Below the pieces are notes generated by a model that did no database searches, was not told where the DNA came from, and was given only the letters and a program-made list of their open reading frames with translations. Positions 19,105 through 31,138 of a stretch of DNA of 64,000 nt are shown here, one piece after another. Origin of the DNA: Harmonia axyridis (Eukaryota; Arthropoda; Insecta; Coleoptera; Coccinellidae); assembly GCF_914767665.1 (NCBI RefSeq), contig NC_059502.1, positions 46,598,753 to 46,662,752 of the forward strand. Direction: 5' to 3'. Made by a program: the position numbers and the translations under genes. How positions within the stretch are numbered: the stretch's first letter is position 1; the number at the start of each line of letters is the position of its first letter.

Positions 19105-21162
19105 TGTGACGTGTCGACCTTGAGTAAGCCGGTCACAAGGCTAAATTCGGCTCGCGACTACACTCAGTGAAGATGGGAGTGAGTTCTTCAAAATTAGATG
19201 GAAGGTAATAATGGGCGCCAGGTAGAGATATGCCTGTCTTAAGAATAAATTGCGTACTCCTCTACCAGAGTAGCAGTAAAACAAATCACTCAAGTCAAAC
19301 GTTTAATAAAATTAAAATTTATGCAGTGGTTGATAATAAAAAAAAAATAATGAAAAAGGATTCTCTAAATTACCAAGAGCCAGAAGGGCTTCCCAAAAAC
19401 TTTACCTAACACTAACAAATGCCAGAAGGCTTCCTTTAAACTATAATCAACAACAAATGCCAGAAGGGCTCACTACAACCTATAATGCCTAAACTAATCC
19501 TGAAAACAGAATCCTTATATCAGCCTACACTTGGCTTAGGCTAAACCTAAAACTTCAGTACCAAAACTAAACGTAAACGGAGTTCAACAAACTCCAAATA
19601 TACCAGATAATAAACAGGACAAATAACCAAGTAAACAAGAAGATTGACCTAAACCACAGATCCTGAAGGACTATACAGATACAGTGGTTGTAATAACTGG
19701 CTGGTATAAAATAGCAGGTTGAATAAAGTAATAATAAATTCCAGTCACAAATCCTGAAGGGATACACAAGTATTATAGTTGTTGAAATAAATGGCCAGTT
19801 AGTGAAGTGCACCTCACCGCAAACTGTTTACAATTGCAACAGTGTATAATAAGCATGAAACAACCTTTATTCAATATAACTTATAACTTCAATATAACTA
19901 TCAATGGATAGAAAATCAATAATAAAACCGTTAACTCCTATTCAAATATCTGATTAACTATCAGTACACTAAATCGTTACTTTCAAAAACTAAATCTCAG
20001 TACAATACTCATTAAAGCCAGTGCAAGCACCGGTTACCTGATACAAAGTCAATATTGAAGGTTGACATCAAATCTAACGGTGAGATCTCTATACGTAGAA
20101 TGTACCATCTACTCGAGCTGCACCATATGCCAGAAATATACTATGTACCACCATATACCAGAAAATAATACCATAAACTCCAACCGTACCATACACCAGA
20201 CTCCAGAACTCTTGAACGTAATCAGTCACTAGGACTCTTCAAATCCAACCAGACTCTTATAGTATATCCAAAGTCACTTGGAGGAAGATGAATATTTCGA
20301 TTATACAAGGTTTGCCCAAGTTTCCAGAAATTCCTTTGGGGCCAGTGAATTCATTGCCTTACAATACTTTCAGGTGAACCCCGGTATTTTGCAGATCGCG
20401 GTATCCACTTCAAAGGGACATCTATGGTCAAGCGTTTTTATGGACTAGTTCAAGTGACTTTGAATAAACTATACCAGGCACTAGGATTATTCAATTCAAC
20501 CAGGCACTAGGATTTTCAACGTATCCAGGCACTAGGATTCCAAACAGTAATCCAGGCACTAGGACCCTCTCAGTTGTTGTTCGAGGGAAAAGGATCTTCT
20601 TGATATTCTTCGTATAAGTTCAGCAGTTATTCGAACTAATCGGCGGGAAGCGAATCCTCTCAGATCTTCAGAGTAAATTCAGTACAAGAGATGGGCCTTG
20701 TGGAAGAAAATTTTATAATCACGTATAAAACGTATTTCCCAGAAATATTCACAATACCATAAACCATACAGGGAATTATCCAAATTGGAGAAATAATCGC
20801 CTATAACAAGGATGATTCTAGATCATATATTCTCCAAATTTGGTCAATTTTTTCCAAAAGCCGTTTCTCAAAATTATCACAAATCGCCGATAACCTCTAT
20901 TTCTGACAATCATTCATAACCACAGAATCTACCAGTTGTCAAACGAAACTTCCCACACAGAAGAAAAGTAATACAAGAAATCCAGAAATTATAAAATATT
21001 TCCCAACGGTAATGATATTCGACCTCACTTATCCGGAAATAACTGTTCCATAATAAATTCAAATTTATATTAATACGGAATATTCCGAGCTGAATCAACA
21101 ATCAAACTCCAGAGGGCGCAGTAACAACCGAAATCTAAATGGTGTAAAATATAACCGTTACA
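19105..21162. mobile_element. Solo LTR of the same gypsy family inserted in RNase H
   Basis: TG...CA ends and a 4-bp target duplication aatc at 19101-19104 and 21163-21166. Removing the LTR and one duplication restores the pol reading frame across QQYD / YTIIHR. So this is an insertion into an existing element that later lost its interior by LTR recombination. It differs from the 15454-17376 LTR by indels and carries a 212-bp MITE. Confidence 0.9.
20260..20471. mobile_element. 212-bp MITE with TA duplication inside the solo LTR
   Basis: The other LTR copy lacks this piece. Ends are inverted repeats: tagtatatccaaagtcactt at the left and its imperfect reverse complement (aagtgactttgaataaacta) at the right. 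They are flanked by TA at 20258-20259 and 20472-20473, as in Tc1/mariner-type MITEs. No ORF. Confidence 0.8.
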
Positions 21163-21637
21163 AATCATACTGTTGAAGTCTGATGGCCCACCGGGCTGAT
21201 CTTCCAGAAGGTGAATTCAGTCGATCCAGCCAGAGCAAACTAGCGTGATCGGTGATAACCGAGAAATGTGACCCTTCAATATACGGTCGCAGCTTCTCAA
21301 TCGCCCATAGAACGGCAAGGCATTCACGTTCCGTGGTGGTGTAATTGCGCTCTAACCGGGTTAAAGACCTGGAAAGATAGCATATCACCTTTTCTCCATC
21401 CTCTTGTTGCTGAGTCAAGACAGCACCAATCCCATAACCGGAAGCATCACACTGAATGGTGAACGACCTCGAAAAATCCGGACAAAACAAAACAGGGGCA
21501 CTAATCAAACATTCCTTCAACTTAATCAGAGCCTCATCACATTGGGAACTCCATCTGAAGGATCGATTTTTCTTGAGTAGCTCCGTTAAGGGAACAGTCA
21601 GATCCGCAAAGTTTGGTACGAATCTCCGGTACCATTA
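21163..21637 (-). pseudogene. Gypsy RT connection and RNase H
   Basis: Minus strand. WYRRFVPNFADLTVPLTELL is followed by the RNase H region: FTIQCDASGYGIGAVLTQQQ (first Asp), RNYTTTERECLAVLWAIEKL (Glu), VITDHASLLWL (Asp). It starts after an in-frame TAA at 21635-21637 that separates it from the RT, and is cut by the solo LTR after QQYD. Confidence 0.9.
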
Positions 21638-22603
21638 AGCCAAACCCAGTATACGTCGAACCTCCGAAACAGAAGTGGGGACCGGTATGTTCAAAATGGC
21701 CTGAACCTTCGCTGAATCCATTCTTAGACCTTTTGAATCCACTACATAACCTAGGTACAAGAGTTCCAGTCGACAAAAATGACACTTCTTCTTTGAAACA
21801 GTTAAGTTAGCCGCTTTGAGTTGTTTAAAGACTTCCTTTAATACCTCTACATGCTTTTCGAAGGTATCAGTAATGACAATTATGTCGTCTAAATAGACAA
21901 ACACATATGGTTCCAAATCCGGACCAAGAACTCTGTCAACCAAACGCTGGTAGGTAGCCGGACTATTAGACAGTCCCATAGTCAGACGGAGGAATTGGAA
22001 CAAACCTCTATTGGGTACTGTGAACGCAGTTAAAGGGCGAGAGGATGCTTCTAAGGGCACCTGAAAATAAGCCGACTTAATGTCCATACAGGACAAGAAC
22101 TTGGCGTTGCGGAGCCGATCCGAGGTGGAATTTATATAGGGGAGAGGATACGCATCTTTTTCTGTGACGGCATTCAATTTCCTGTAATCAACGCAGAATC
22201 GGTACGAGCCATCATTCTTTTTAACAAGAAGAATCGGGGATGACCAGGGGCTGGTCGAAGGTTCAACAATTCCCTGCTCCAGTAAGTTGTCTAACTCTGC
22301 ATCAATATGACCCTGCATTACCGGACTCACAGGATAATACCTCTGCTTAATGGGACGACACGAGGTTTTAATCTCATGGTCCACCAGTTTAGTACACCCT
22401 AACTCATCACCCATGTTCTGAAAAGCCTCCTGCACAACCTCATTCAAAATCCTAGATTGCTCAGGGGTAAGGTGTTCCTCTGATGCAATCGCATCCACAG
22501 AGTCATCAGCATCTCGTTGAAATACCCATTTCCCACAACGAAGATCCGGTACGACACCAAACTTCCTCCAAAAATCAATGCCCAGGATTAAAGAGTGCGG
22601 CAA
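21638..22603 (-). pseudogene. Gypsy reverse transcriptase
   Basis: Minus strand. PRIKQRYYPVSP-like start (here CRPIKQRYYPVSPVMQ), then SSPILLVKKNDGSYRFCVDY, FLSCMDIKSAYFQVPL with motif A Asp, RLTMGLSNSPATYQRLVD, and FVYLDDIIVI with the YLDD active site. Upstream it joins the protease through LILGIDFWRKFGV. It is bounded by nonsense codons at both ends, so the pol is dead, though the domain itself has all catalytic residues. Confidence 0.92.
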
Positions 22604-22870
22604 CTCAGGAACTACTAAGGCTTAAATCATCTTAACTTTATTTTCAAGCTTAATCGGTAAATCCACCAAACCGATACTTGAACAACTTTGTTCATTAGCG
22701 ACTCTACAAGAAACAACATTATCGACATTAATACTAAGATTCAATTTCTTCAACATTGCCCATCCAGGGCCTCCTATAATCGTGCATGAAGCACCCAAAT
22801 CCAAAAGACCTAACAAATCAACATCAAAAACTTCTTTCTTTATGTGCCGTCTCCTTTAAGAAGGTTGACA
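22604..22870 (-). pseudogene. Gypsy aspartic protease
   Basis: Minus strand. LLDLGASCTIIGG carries the retroviral-type protease active site in DxGAS form. It continues to KLENKVKMI and an in-frame TAA before ALVVPELPHSLILGIDFW, the alpha-helix and flap end. Confidence 0.8.
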
Positions 22871-22989
22871 TCAAAAACAGAAACAGACAAATATGGGCGT
22901 TCATCGTTTTGCGCATGCGCTAACACATAATCCAACAGAGCTTTTTGGTGCAAAGGTAAACGATCACAGGCAGAAAAATGAGGGAAGGC

Positions 22990-23397
22990 ACACATACTGC
23001 CATTAGAGGCCTTCCCCCTCAGTTTTCTGACGGCTTACACTTAGGACAGGTCCGAACAGTGGAACCTGGACGACCACACTTGAAACAGTACTTATTCTTG
23101 GCCATCTTACAATCCCTAGCAGCATGACCAGGTTGTTTACAATTCCAGCAAGTCAATACTGCACTTACCTAAGCCGCAGAGGTACTTACATCAGCAGAAG
23201 AAGTACTCATATCAACAGAAGAGACAGAATGTTGTTCTGCATATACGTATGCTAGATCAGGTTCTAACAAAGAGCTCCTATTTCGTGGAGGAGGTACGAA
23301 GGATTCGATGGATTCCTTGCGAGCCTCGAGTTGTCTTCCGATATCCAACAGTTGTGAAATTGAGGTGATGTTAGTCAAACCTAACTGACTCTGGTAA
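22990..23397 (-). pseudogene. Gypsy gag C-terminal part with zinc knuckles
   Basis: Minus strand. HFYQSQLGLTNITSISQLLD leads into a linker, a TAG-containing Ser/Thr-rich stretch, and two zinc knuckles near 23150-23030: CWNCKQPGHAARDC (complete CCHC), then CFKCGRPGSTVRTC where Ser replaces the usual His. Nucleocapsid knuckles bind the RNA genome. The upstream gag is cut off by the LINE at 23422-27540. Confidence 0.8.
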
Positions 23398-23400
23398 AAA

Positions 23401-23421
23401 TGATTATAATAATAATAATAA
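23401..23421. repeat. TAA-rich microsatellite at LINE 5' junction
   Basis: tgattataataataataata. Together with the TTA-rich tract at 27541-27557 it forms an inverted pair flanking the LINE. Confidence 0.85.
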
Positions 23422-26400
23422 GGGTAGCGGTAGGTGAATCTCTAGCGATTCACCTATCAGGAGAGTTGAATCGACTCCTGCCCACCGCAGATTCCAGGAG
23501 CTCCCTGACCCGGGAAGCTGAAACCTGTCGAAGGGTCCCTGTCCAGGGTAGCGGACGAAGCCGTGTGGAAAGTAGCTCAAGAATTCTCCCACCGTAGCTC
23601 TGCGGATCGTAAAAAGCGATCAAAGGCCGTCTCCCCCACGACACGGAGGAACCCATGAATGATGGTGAATTTAAGGAAAAGGAATATAGAGCCGCTGCCT
23701 GAGGTTCGTCAGGGCGTGACTGGAGCCGGCGCTGGACATGACAGTATGCGGGACGTCGGTGACAGAGTGCTAAGGAGACGGGCGTCTGTCGAACAAAATG
23801 CTACGCCTCCACAATCTCAACATTCTAGGAGAAGAATAACACGAGTTTCTCCGACCGCTGAAGGTGCTGCGCAGGATCCCCAACCAGCACTCACCCAAGC
23901 AGGTCTACCAAGAAGACGCATGAAATGGACAAGTTCGATAAATGAAACGATCATGCGCATATATTATGAAGTGACTAATATGGAAGAGGATAAATAGGCT
24001 ACCGTCAAAAATTATTTGCAGAATTCCACAGAAACTATCCCGAACTTCAAGTTTCTGAGCAAAGAGTAGCCGACCAATACCGGGTCATATTGAGAAATGA
24101 ACTTGTACCCGATGAGAGACTCAACACCATAAAAAATGAAGTCCAAGTGAGGCTACAGAATAGGAACCTCACTAACAACGAAACGACAATTGAAGAAAAC
24201 TACGATTGTGCTGAAAACCAACACAACATCAATGCACAAATAAACTCTGAGGAACAAAACAACGCAGATGTGTTAGCAATAAGTGATGCTCAACGACGAA
24301 ATATATATGCTGCACCCGTCGTAAATCCAGAAGAAGACCAAAGAGAACTACTGGAGCGATTATTTGCCACAATGAATAGATGCGTTATAGATTTTGAGGG
24401 CACAGATCCATTGAGACGACCGATTCTGCCAAGATTGAGGACATCTAAGAAACTATCTCATCTTCTGGTCATGACCAACAAGGAGATTATACCCAAGTAT
24501 CTTTCTGACTACCATGATCTCGAATCATTACACCTCATCTTATACTGTGCAGCATTTTCAATAGCAACAGTGCTAGGTGTGAAGCCAAAACCTAAAAGTC
24601 AGCAATCAGCCAGAGAAAAACAACAAAATAAACCACATTGGCAAAAAAGGCTAGAAGACAAAGTTCATAGCATCCGCCAAGAAATTGGGAGGCTCACCCA
24701 ATTTGCAAAAGGTTCGCCGTCTAGAAGATTACAAAAAATGGTGAATATAATAATGGATCGTCACCGGCAACATACAACGTATGATCCAAACAATGAAAAT
24801 GCTCAACAAATTTTAGACACACTGAAACAAAAACTTAGTGTGTACTCCGAAAGACTCAAAAGATACAATGAGAGCTATAGAAGAAAACAGGATAATATGA
24901 TTTTTGAAAATTCCGAAAGAAAATTCTATAGAATGTTAAACAATAATATGTCAGCAACACCAGGAAGTTATCCAACCGTCGAGGATATTGAGAATTTTTG
25001 GACAGATCAACTGGCTACACCAACCCACTACAACTCCCAGGCCGATTGGATAAGAAATGAAGAGAAATCCTATGAGACAATGGAACAAATGCCGCATAAC
25101 GCAGTTTCTATAGAAGAATTCCATGAAGTATTGAAAAACACACACAATTGGAAATCACCCGGCCCAGATGGAATCCACAACTTTTGGTTGAAAAAATTTT
25201 GGTGTATACACGGCAGGCTAGTTGAAACCATAAATGATGTTATAAGTAATCCAACGGAAATGCCCAAATTTTTAACAACAGGGATCACTTACCTCTTACC
25301 GAAGGATATGCAACACACAGCGGATCCATCAAAATACAGACCAATTACATGTCTACCAACAATATATAAAATCATCACATCATGTATAGCATCTCGTATC
25401 TACAAACATTGCGAGACAAATAAAATAATGACAGCACAGCAGAAAGGATGTTCCAAGAATGTACTAGGATCGAAAGAACTGCTGATAATAGATTCCATCA
25501 TATGCAACCAAGCCTTCAAAAAACACAGAAATCTTTTTATGACATATTTTGACTATAAGAAGGCCTTCGACTCTATTCCACATGGGTGGCTGACAAAAAT
25601 TTTGGAAATATACAAGATCGATCCAATTACAATAAACTTTCTGAAGTATGCAATGCGAAACTGGAGAACGAATATCGAACTCTCTACAGCGAACATAACT
25701 ACTAAAGATATTCCAATAAAAAGGGGAATTTTCCAAGGAGGTTCGTTGAGTCCCTTATGGCTCTGCTTGGCGCTGAACCCCCTTTCTAAACAACTGAATG
25801 CTACTGAAAAAGGTTTCAATGTGAAAGGAAACAGAAATAATATTGCACTCAATCATTTGCTATACATGGATGACCTCAAACTTATAACAGGCAACAAAAA
25901 CCACTTGCAAATTATGGTCAAACTGGTGGAAAATTTTTCGGAAGACGTGGGGATGAAATTCGGATTGGACAAGTGTCGTACTATTAGCGTAGTGCGTGGA
26001 AAAATTCAAGATGAACCGATAGCTCTCTCCAATGGACAGGAGATAGAAGCAATGAAATCGGACGATCTTTATAAATACCTAGGAATGAAACAAAACCGAC
26101 GAATAAACCATCAAAGAATGAAGGAAGACTTAACAACTGAGTTCATTAGGAGAATCAACAAAATTTTGAAAACAAACCTCAACAGCAAGAACATGACGAG
26201 AGCTATCAATACATATGCATGTTCAATTCTTACATACTTTTTCGGTATCATTCCATGGACCAAAACAGGTATGGAAAACCTGCAACGCAAAATGAGAACC
26301 TTGATGACGAAAGCACACAAGCACCATCCGAAAATTAGCATTGAGAGGACGACACTGCCGAGAAATAAAGGAGGCAGAGGTCTGCTAGACCTCATGGAAC

Positions 26401-27540
26401 TTGCCCATGCTCAAATTGAATGCCTACGAACATACTTCAAAGACAAATCAGGCACGTCAGAGATTTACAAAGTACTGTGTGAAGCAGACGAATCAACACC
26501 TTTACAACTGCACAAGGAGCAATTGTCATACAACCACCAGACAATCCAAGAAAAACTGCAAAGATGGAGAGAAAAGCCCCTACATGGACGACATTTCAAC
26601 GAGGTGAACCAGGATCATGTCGACATTGAAGCGTCGAACTATTTGCTCACATCAGGTGCGATGTATCCAGAAACGGAAGGATTTCTTTTAGCCATCCAAG
26701 ATCAAGTGATCTCAACAAAAAATTACTGCAAACATATCATAAAGGATCGAACTATTACTGACGATCGATGCCGTTATGGGTGTCCAACGAACGAGACAAT
26801 CCAACATATTACGGGAGGATGTCAAATGTTTTCAGGAAATGAATATAAAGAGAGACACGATGCAGTAGGAAAGATACTACACCAAGAAATGGCAACTAAA
26901 TTAACACTAATTAATTCTGAAAAAGTGCCATACTACAAGTACCGACCGGAAACCATTCTGGAAAACGAACGCTATAAACTGTACTGGGATCGTACAGTTT
27001 TGACTGATAAAACAGTCCCTCACAACAGGCCAGATATATTGCTAGTTGATAAACAACAAAAGGCAGCAATACTCATCGACGTAGCAATACCTAATAACAA
27101 CAACATGCGTCAAAAAGAGGTCGAAAAAATTTCAAAATATAGGGACCTCGAATTTCAGATAAAGCGCCAGTGGGGAATGATATCAACGAGAACTATTCCA
27201 ATTATCATCTCAACAACAGGAATATTACCCAAAAACCTCAAGAGAAATATCAAGCAACTAGAATTTAGTGAGAATATATGTAATATAATGCAAAAAGCTG
27301 TTCTTTTAGGTACTGCAAGGACGGTGAGAAAATTCCTAGGAAGCGAAGGACAGGTCCAAGGATCGCGTGTAAGAGGACCAGAAGTTCGACGAGAACCAGG
27401 GGGACCACAAGGACCGGACACGACCGAGCTCTGCCCTTCTGATATTTTAAATATCTGGGATTGAGTGAATCTTCCTCTTAGCGAGGAGTGAGAAGCCGAC
27501 GGCTAGGAGAAATCCTACGCGTATAGGCAAAAGTCGGGGG
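23422..27540 (+). mobile_element. Nearly full-length R4/Dong-like LINE (restriction-like endonuclease type)
   Basis: A GC-richer 5' UTR (23422-23658), one long ORF (23659-27464) and a short 3' UTR that ends at cgggggt beside TTA repeat. The single ORF, an N-terminal Myb-like DNA-binding region, central RT, CCHC motif and C-terminal PD-(D/E)xK nuclease are the layout of the R2/R4/Dong group. Dong-type elements are known to insert in TAA repeats, which fits the flanks. It sits within the gypsy gag, so it is younger than that element. Confidence 0.9.
23659..27464 (+). CDS. R4/Dong-like LINE polyprotein, one frameshift
   Basis: A ~1268-codon frame interrupted once. The first part (23659-23997) ends MRIYYEVTNMEEDK then TAG. 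The Myb-like region resumes one base shifted with GYRQKLFAEFHRNYPELQVS, so a single-base deletion near 23994-23998 broke it. RT motifs: GPDGIHNFWLKKF, KYRPITCLPTIYKI, TYFDYKKAFDSIPHGWL (motif A), KRGIFQGGSLSPLWLCLALN, LLYMDDLKLI (active site). Then a CCHC-like CRYGCPTNETIQHITGGC and nuclease HNRPDILLVD...ILIDVAIP with KYRDLEFQIKRQWG. The usual GDSL is GGSL here. Poly-Asp/Glu-free C-terminal extension is Arg/Gly rich. Confidence 0.9.
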
Positions 27541-27557
27541 TTATTATTATTATTATC
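27541..27557. repeat. TTA repeat at LINE 3' junction
   Basis: ttattattattattatc. It is the reverse complement of the TAA-rich tract at the 5' junction, not a direct repeat. Confidence 0.85.
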
Positions 27558-27700
27558 ATTAAACTCGTTGAAATTCATTTGCATACTTCGAATATTCATT
27601 TGCCTAATCTTGAGTTCTTTATTTATATTCATGAACTCAATGGATTTGAGATTATCTATGATAATAGTATCATAGTCTTCACTTTAATAGTTATTTATAA
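27558..27700 (-). pseudogene. Probable upstream continuation of gypsy gag
   Basis: Minus strand frame runs into the LINE insertion site as MQMNFNEFNDNN. In the same frame the other side of the LINE resumes with NNHFYQSQLGL, so the gag reads through once the LINE is removed. Further upstream the frame closes and no 5' LTR was found, so the element is truncated. Confidence 0.55.
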
Positions 27701-27864
27701 AATCATCCATATTTACTTCCTCAATTGTTGGATTTATAGTTGAAACATCAACTGAACTACCCTGATTAACTAATTACAAGATCACAAATACACATATTTT
27801 CTATAATCAATCAATTTTTTTTTTTCATGTTCATTTATTTATTTTGTTTTATTATTAATTATTT
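27701..27864. other. Boundary stretch between gypsy remnant and LINE fragment
   Basis: No gene recognised; includes a T-run near 27812-27822. Confidence 0.35.
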
Positions 27865-28690
27865 TCTTTTTGTTATCCAAGGTCTCCAAGCCTGTTCACT
27901 CTTTTTTTAATTGGCTGTTTTTGTCTGAGTTTCATGCTACCAGTGTTTTCTTTTGGAGGTGTTCTCTTCTTATTTATATATTCTTGTTTGTGAGTTGCTA
28001 CGTGGGGTGTTATTAATTTTCCTTTACAGAAATGCTCATTCGTGTTCTATGAACCAGGCCAGACGTCTGTAGCACTACGTGAATTTTCTGATGTAGGTGT
28101 ATTTGGGCGCTATTCGTCCTTCCCTCCTCTTCTGAACTTTCCAGCTCCTCCAAATCATATATTCTCTGCCCCGCCACAAGTCTATAACCTTTCATACAAG
28201 ATTTTTCTGATGACTCAGCTCTAGCTTCGAGCAGAAACGACCTAAGTTTTTGGTTTTCCTGTCGTTGTTGTGGCGTTAGATCGTTTGCAATCGATACAGC
28301 GGTACCCTCAAGGAGTTTAAGGGATTTGAGAATAAGTTTTTGGTTTGGTATGAAACGAATTCCACCTTCATAGGAGTATTCTCCCTGTAACCTAAATTAT
28401 AGCAGTCACTTATTTCAGTTGCCTCGATCCCAACGTTTAATAAGCGGGTAATTTCGTTGCAAATATATTTGTTCGTAATTTCGGAATTTCTCTTCAGGCC
28501 AAAAATCACTGGATGTTTTTGTTGCAACAGCGTTCTGTCTTTTCCAGCCTTTTATTCAAATCAGCATTTTTCTTTTCCAGAATTTCATTTTTATTTTTCA
28601 AAGCCTGAATTTTCAAAAGTAACCTCGCCTCTGATGCGGACAAGCAATTTCTAATCTCTTTTTTGGTATCTCGGATTTCTTGTGAAAGTT
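27865..28690 (-). pseudogene. LINE ORF1 (coiled coil + RRM-like), broken
   Basis: Minus strand. A coiled coil (IQALKNKNEILEKKNADLNK) leads into VIFGLKRNSEITNKYICNEI, LLNVGIEATEISDCYNLG, then LTPQQRQENQKLRSF and a Lys-rich end. Same plan as the ORF1 at 31743-32522 (coiled coil, VIYGL, EVNRLLETDI, SEISDIYQLG). Such proteins bind LINE RNA. Frameshift near 28520 and further breaks near 28275 and 28197. No ORF2 follows, so the copy is 3'-deleted. Confidence 0.75.
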
Positions 28691-29330
28691 GCTATAGTGT
28701 GATACGAATGCTCAATCAGCATTCATCTCACTATTTATTCTCAAAACAATGTTTCTTCTTTGCGCATCTGCAGTATCGGTCAAATCATGTAATGTTTAAG
28801 GTGTCGCAGTTTTAGTTATATTTTATGATGTACAGAATACACCATATGAGTATTTTATCGAGTTCTTATTCGCAAGTTTTGTTGTTTGCAGTCATCATTG
28901 TTTGAGTCCGATACCAAAGAAAAGGATGGGCAAGAATATCGCTCATATTCTGAAGGATCGATATGTTGCCGAAGACAAAAAGACAATTTGGTACAAAATT
29001 AATACACGTAAATCAACTAAAACTGAAATGAAAATTTTACTTGAAATATTTCCTGGTCCAAAACACTGCGCAAGGGTCATAACAGATGAAATGATGGCTT
29101 TTACGAAAATTTTGGATATTTCGATGATTGAACATATTATTTATTGCACAAATTTGGAAATTTTACGAAACAGGGTGAATTTGTTTGATGTAGCTGGAAT
29201 TAATTGTCATTTTTTTTTCAATAAAATTCTCAAAACATTCATTTCTTCTTCATGACAACGAAAGGAATCTGTTTGAAATGAAAAAATACTGACTAACTGT
29301 GAAAAACGAAAATGGTGTTTAAAATACACC
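28691..29330 (+). pseudogene. Possible piggyBac-like transposase fragment
   Basis: Frame 28902-29255. The phrases FPGPKHCARVITDEMMAFTK and ISMIEHIIYCTNLEI look like the N-terminal part of the piggyBac transposase domain (gp-x-Ala, then a hydrophobic helix, then TN-x-E/I). No DDD core follows, so it is a remnant. Short palindrome at 28699-28735 and matching words (aatacaccat) near 28833 and 29320. Assignment is tentative. Confidence 0.4.
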
Positions 29331-29369
29331 ATGCGAGCAGTAACGTTAAGGAAAGAGGCGCGAGTAGTT

Positions 29370-30655
29370 GAAGGTTAAACCAACAAACTGTTTGGAGATT
29401 GAATCGATTATAAAAAATTTTAAAATAAATAAAACCCCCGGTCATGATCAGATAAGAGCTGAAACGTTGAAAGAAATCACAGAAGAAATTTCTGAGCAAT
29501 TGTTCCACTTGATAAATGAGATAATGTTGAGAAGTCGGGTTCCCTGTGAGTTCAAACTAGCGGTGGTCAAGCCTATTTATAAAAGTGGTGATAAAACTTT
29601 ACCAGTCAATTACAGACCAATATCCTTGATATCCTCGGTTACCAAAATATTCGACAAAGTGTTGTGTGGGGTTCCTTAGGGTACGGTCCTCGTTCCGATT
29701 CTGTTTACGGTGTACTTGAATGAGCTTCTTATGGTTGATACGGCTGGTGATATGATAAGTTTCACGGATGATATCGCCATTTTTTACAGGGAAGCGCATT
29801 GGGACAGCCTGATATATAAGACTGAAAAGGATATGGTGGGGGTTATAAATTGGCTCAGTTTCCGGAAGTTACTACTAGCTTCGATAAAATAAGGTATATC
29901 CTGTTATCTTGCTACAAAAATAAACTAACTATTTTTGATTTCATGGTTGTGAACGTCAATGGAGTAGTAAAAATTGATTTGGCTTCTGAGATCAGATATT
30001 TGGCTGTAACCATAGATCGACATCTAAGATAGGACAAACATGTGAATTATACTGTGGATACCCTCAGAACCATGCTATTTAAGTTTAGGTATTTGTTGAA
30101 AATATTAAAAATCCAACATCTGAGGATTTTGTATTTTGCACTTGTGGAGTCGAGGATGAAATACGGAAACTTAGGTTGGGGTAGTGTATTGGACGCGGCC
30201 TTAAAAAGACATAACATCTCACAAAAATATTTTCTGAAACTTATGTACAAAAAAAAAAGAACTACCCTACCGAGGATCTTTTTACTGAATCGAGGATATT
30301 CGATATAAGACAGACATACTTTTTCAATGTTATGATTTATATCCAAAAGCGGAGAATTGTAATAACTGACTCATTAGACCACACCTGCCAAACGAGACAG
30401 AAGACTCAATTCCATATAAAGGTGAATTCCTCAAAGAAAAGTATTGGACAGAGAACCCATATTTATTTATGTATCTAGGAAATTATTTAACTTGATTCCG
30501 GAATTTCTTAGGAGGGATATAATCGCGATAAATTCTGTAGGTCTCATGAAAAAGAAGATTAGATTATACATCTACACATTAAATAGAAGTGATATGTATC
30601 TTGGCTTGTATTCTTGAATTGAGCGAATAAACTTATATTATTATTATTATTATTT
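29370..30655 (+). pseudogene. APE-type LINE ORF2 fragment with internal deletion
   Basis: RT text: NKTPGHDQIRAETLKEI, LAVVKPIYKSGDK, NYRPISLISSVTKIFDKVL, then immediately GVP-stop-GTVLVPILFTVYLN and SFTDDIAIFY. Motif A is missing, so a deletion at about 29670 removed part of the RT core. The Gln of VPQG is TAG (29677-29679). The frame breaks again near 29890 and 30032, and RT C-terminal text continues to about 30310. The 3' end reads aataaacttatatt followed by ATT repeats (30631-30655), the tail type of several LINEs here. Confidence 0.8.
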
Positions 30656-31138
30656 GTTTGCTCCATCAACTCCGAGATCCCCAAGCCCAGTTTGCATTTT
30701 GAAACTTTGAACGTTATTTCAATATAAATTTAATAGTCAGTACGCCACTGATGTGTGTTTCCGTAGAACGGTCTGCTAGGATCACACCCGTTGGTATGTT
30801 TGATATGAAGTCCACCAATTGAAGCCATAAATTAATCGATCCTATTTATAAGTCCAACAGTAACTAGATTTCATGCGAATAGCTCACATAATTTTCTGAA
30901 AATAGTTCCGAAAGTAGAATGAAAATTTAAGAGATAAAATTTTTATTTGAATGTTTGTTATTGAAACAGAGAGAAGGAAAGTATATAGTTCATTATACTT
31001 GGTAATACAAAAATTTTCAATAGTTAGAGGAATTACTTTAATACAATCCTGCTGGACCTCTGTGATACATCTGAAACGCTAATAGTTTGTGTGAGTTAGG
31101 AGAAGTAGAATTTCTAAATTGGATTCGAAAGAAACCAT
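30656..31138. other. No recognised gene; intronic flank
   Basis: AT-rich spacer between a LINE tail and the 4-bp-TSD transposon. Nothing supported on either strand. Confidence 0.4.

Noticed and set aside
23401..23597. Short frames at the start of the LINE at 23.4 kb
   Set aside because: They fall in the LINE 5' UTR and the TAA repeat; no homology and strong shadow character.
27558..31138. 5' LTR of the gypsy element
   Set aside because: No sequence resembling the 15454-17376 LTR was found upstream of gag; the element appears truncated.
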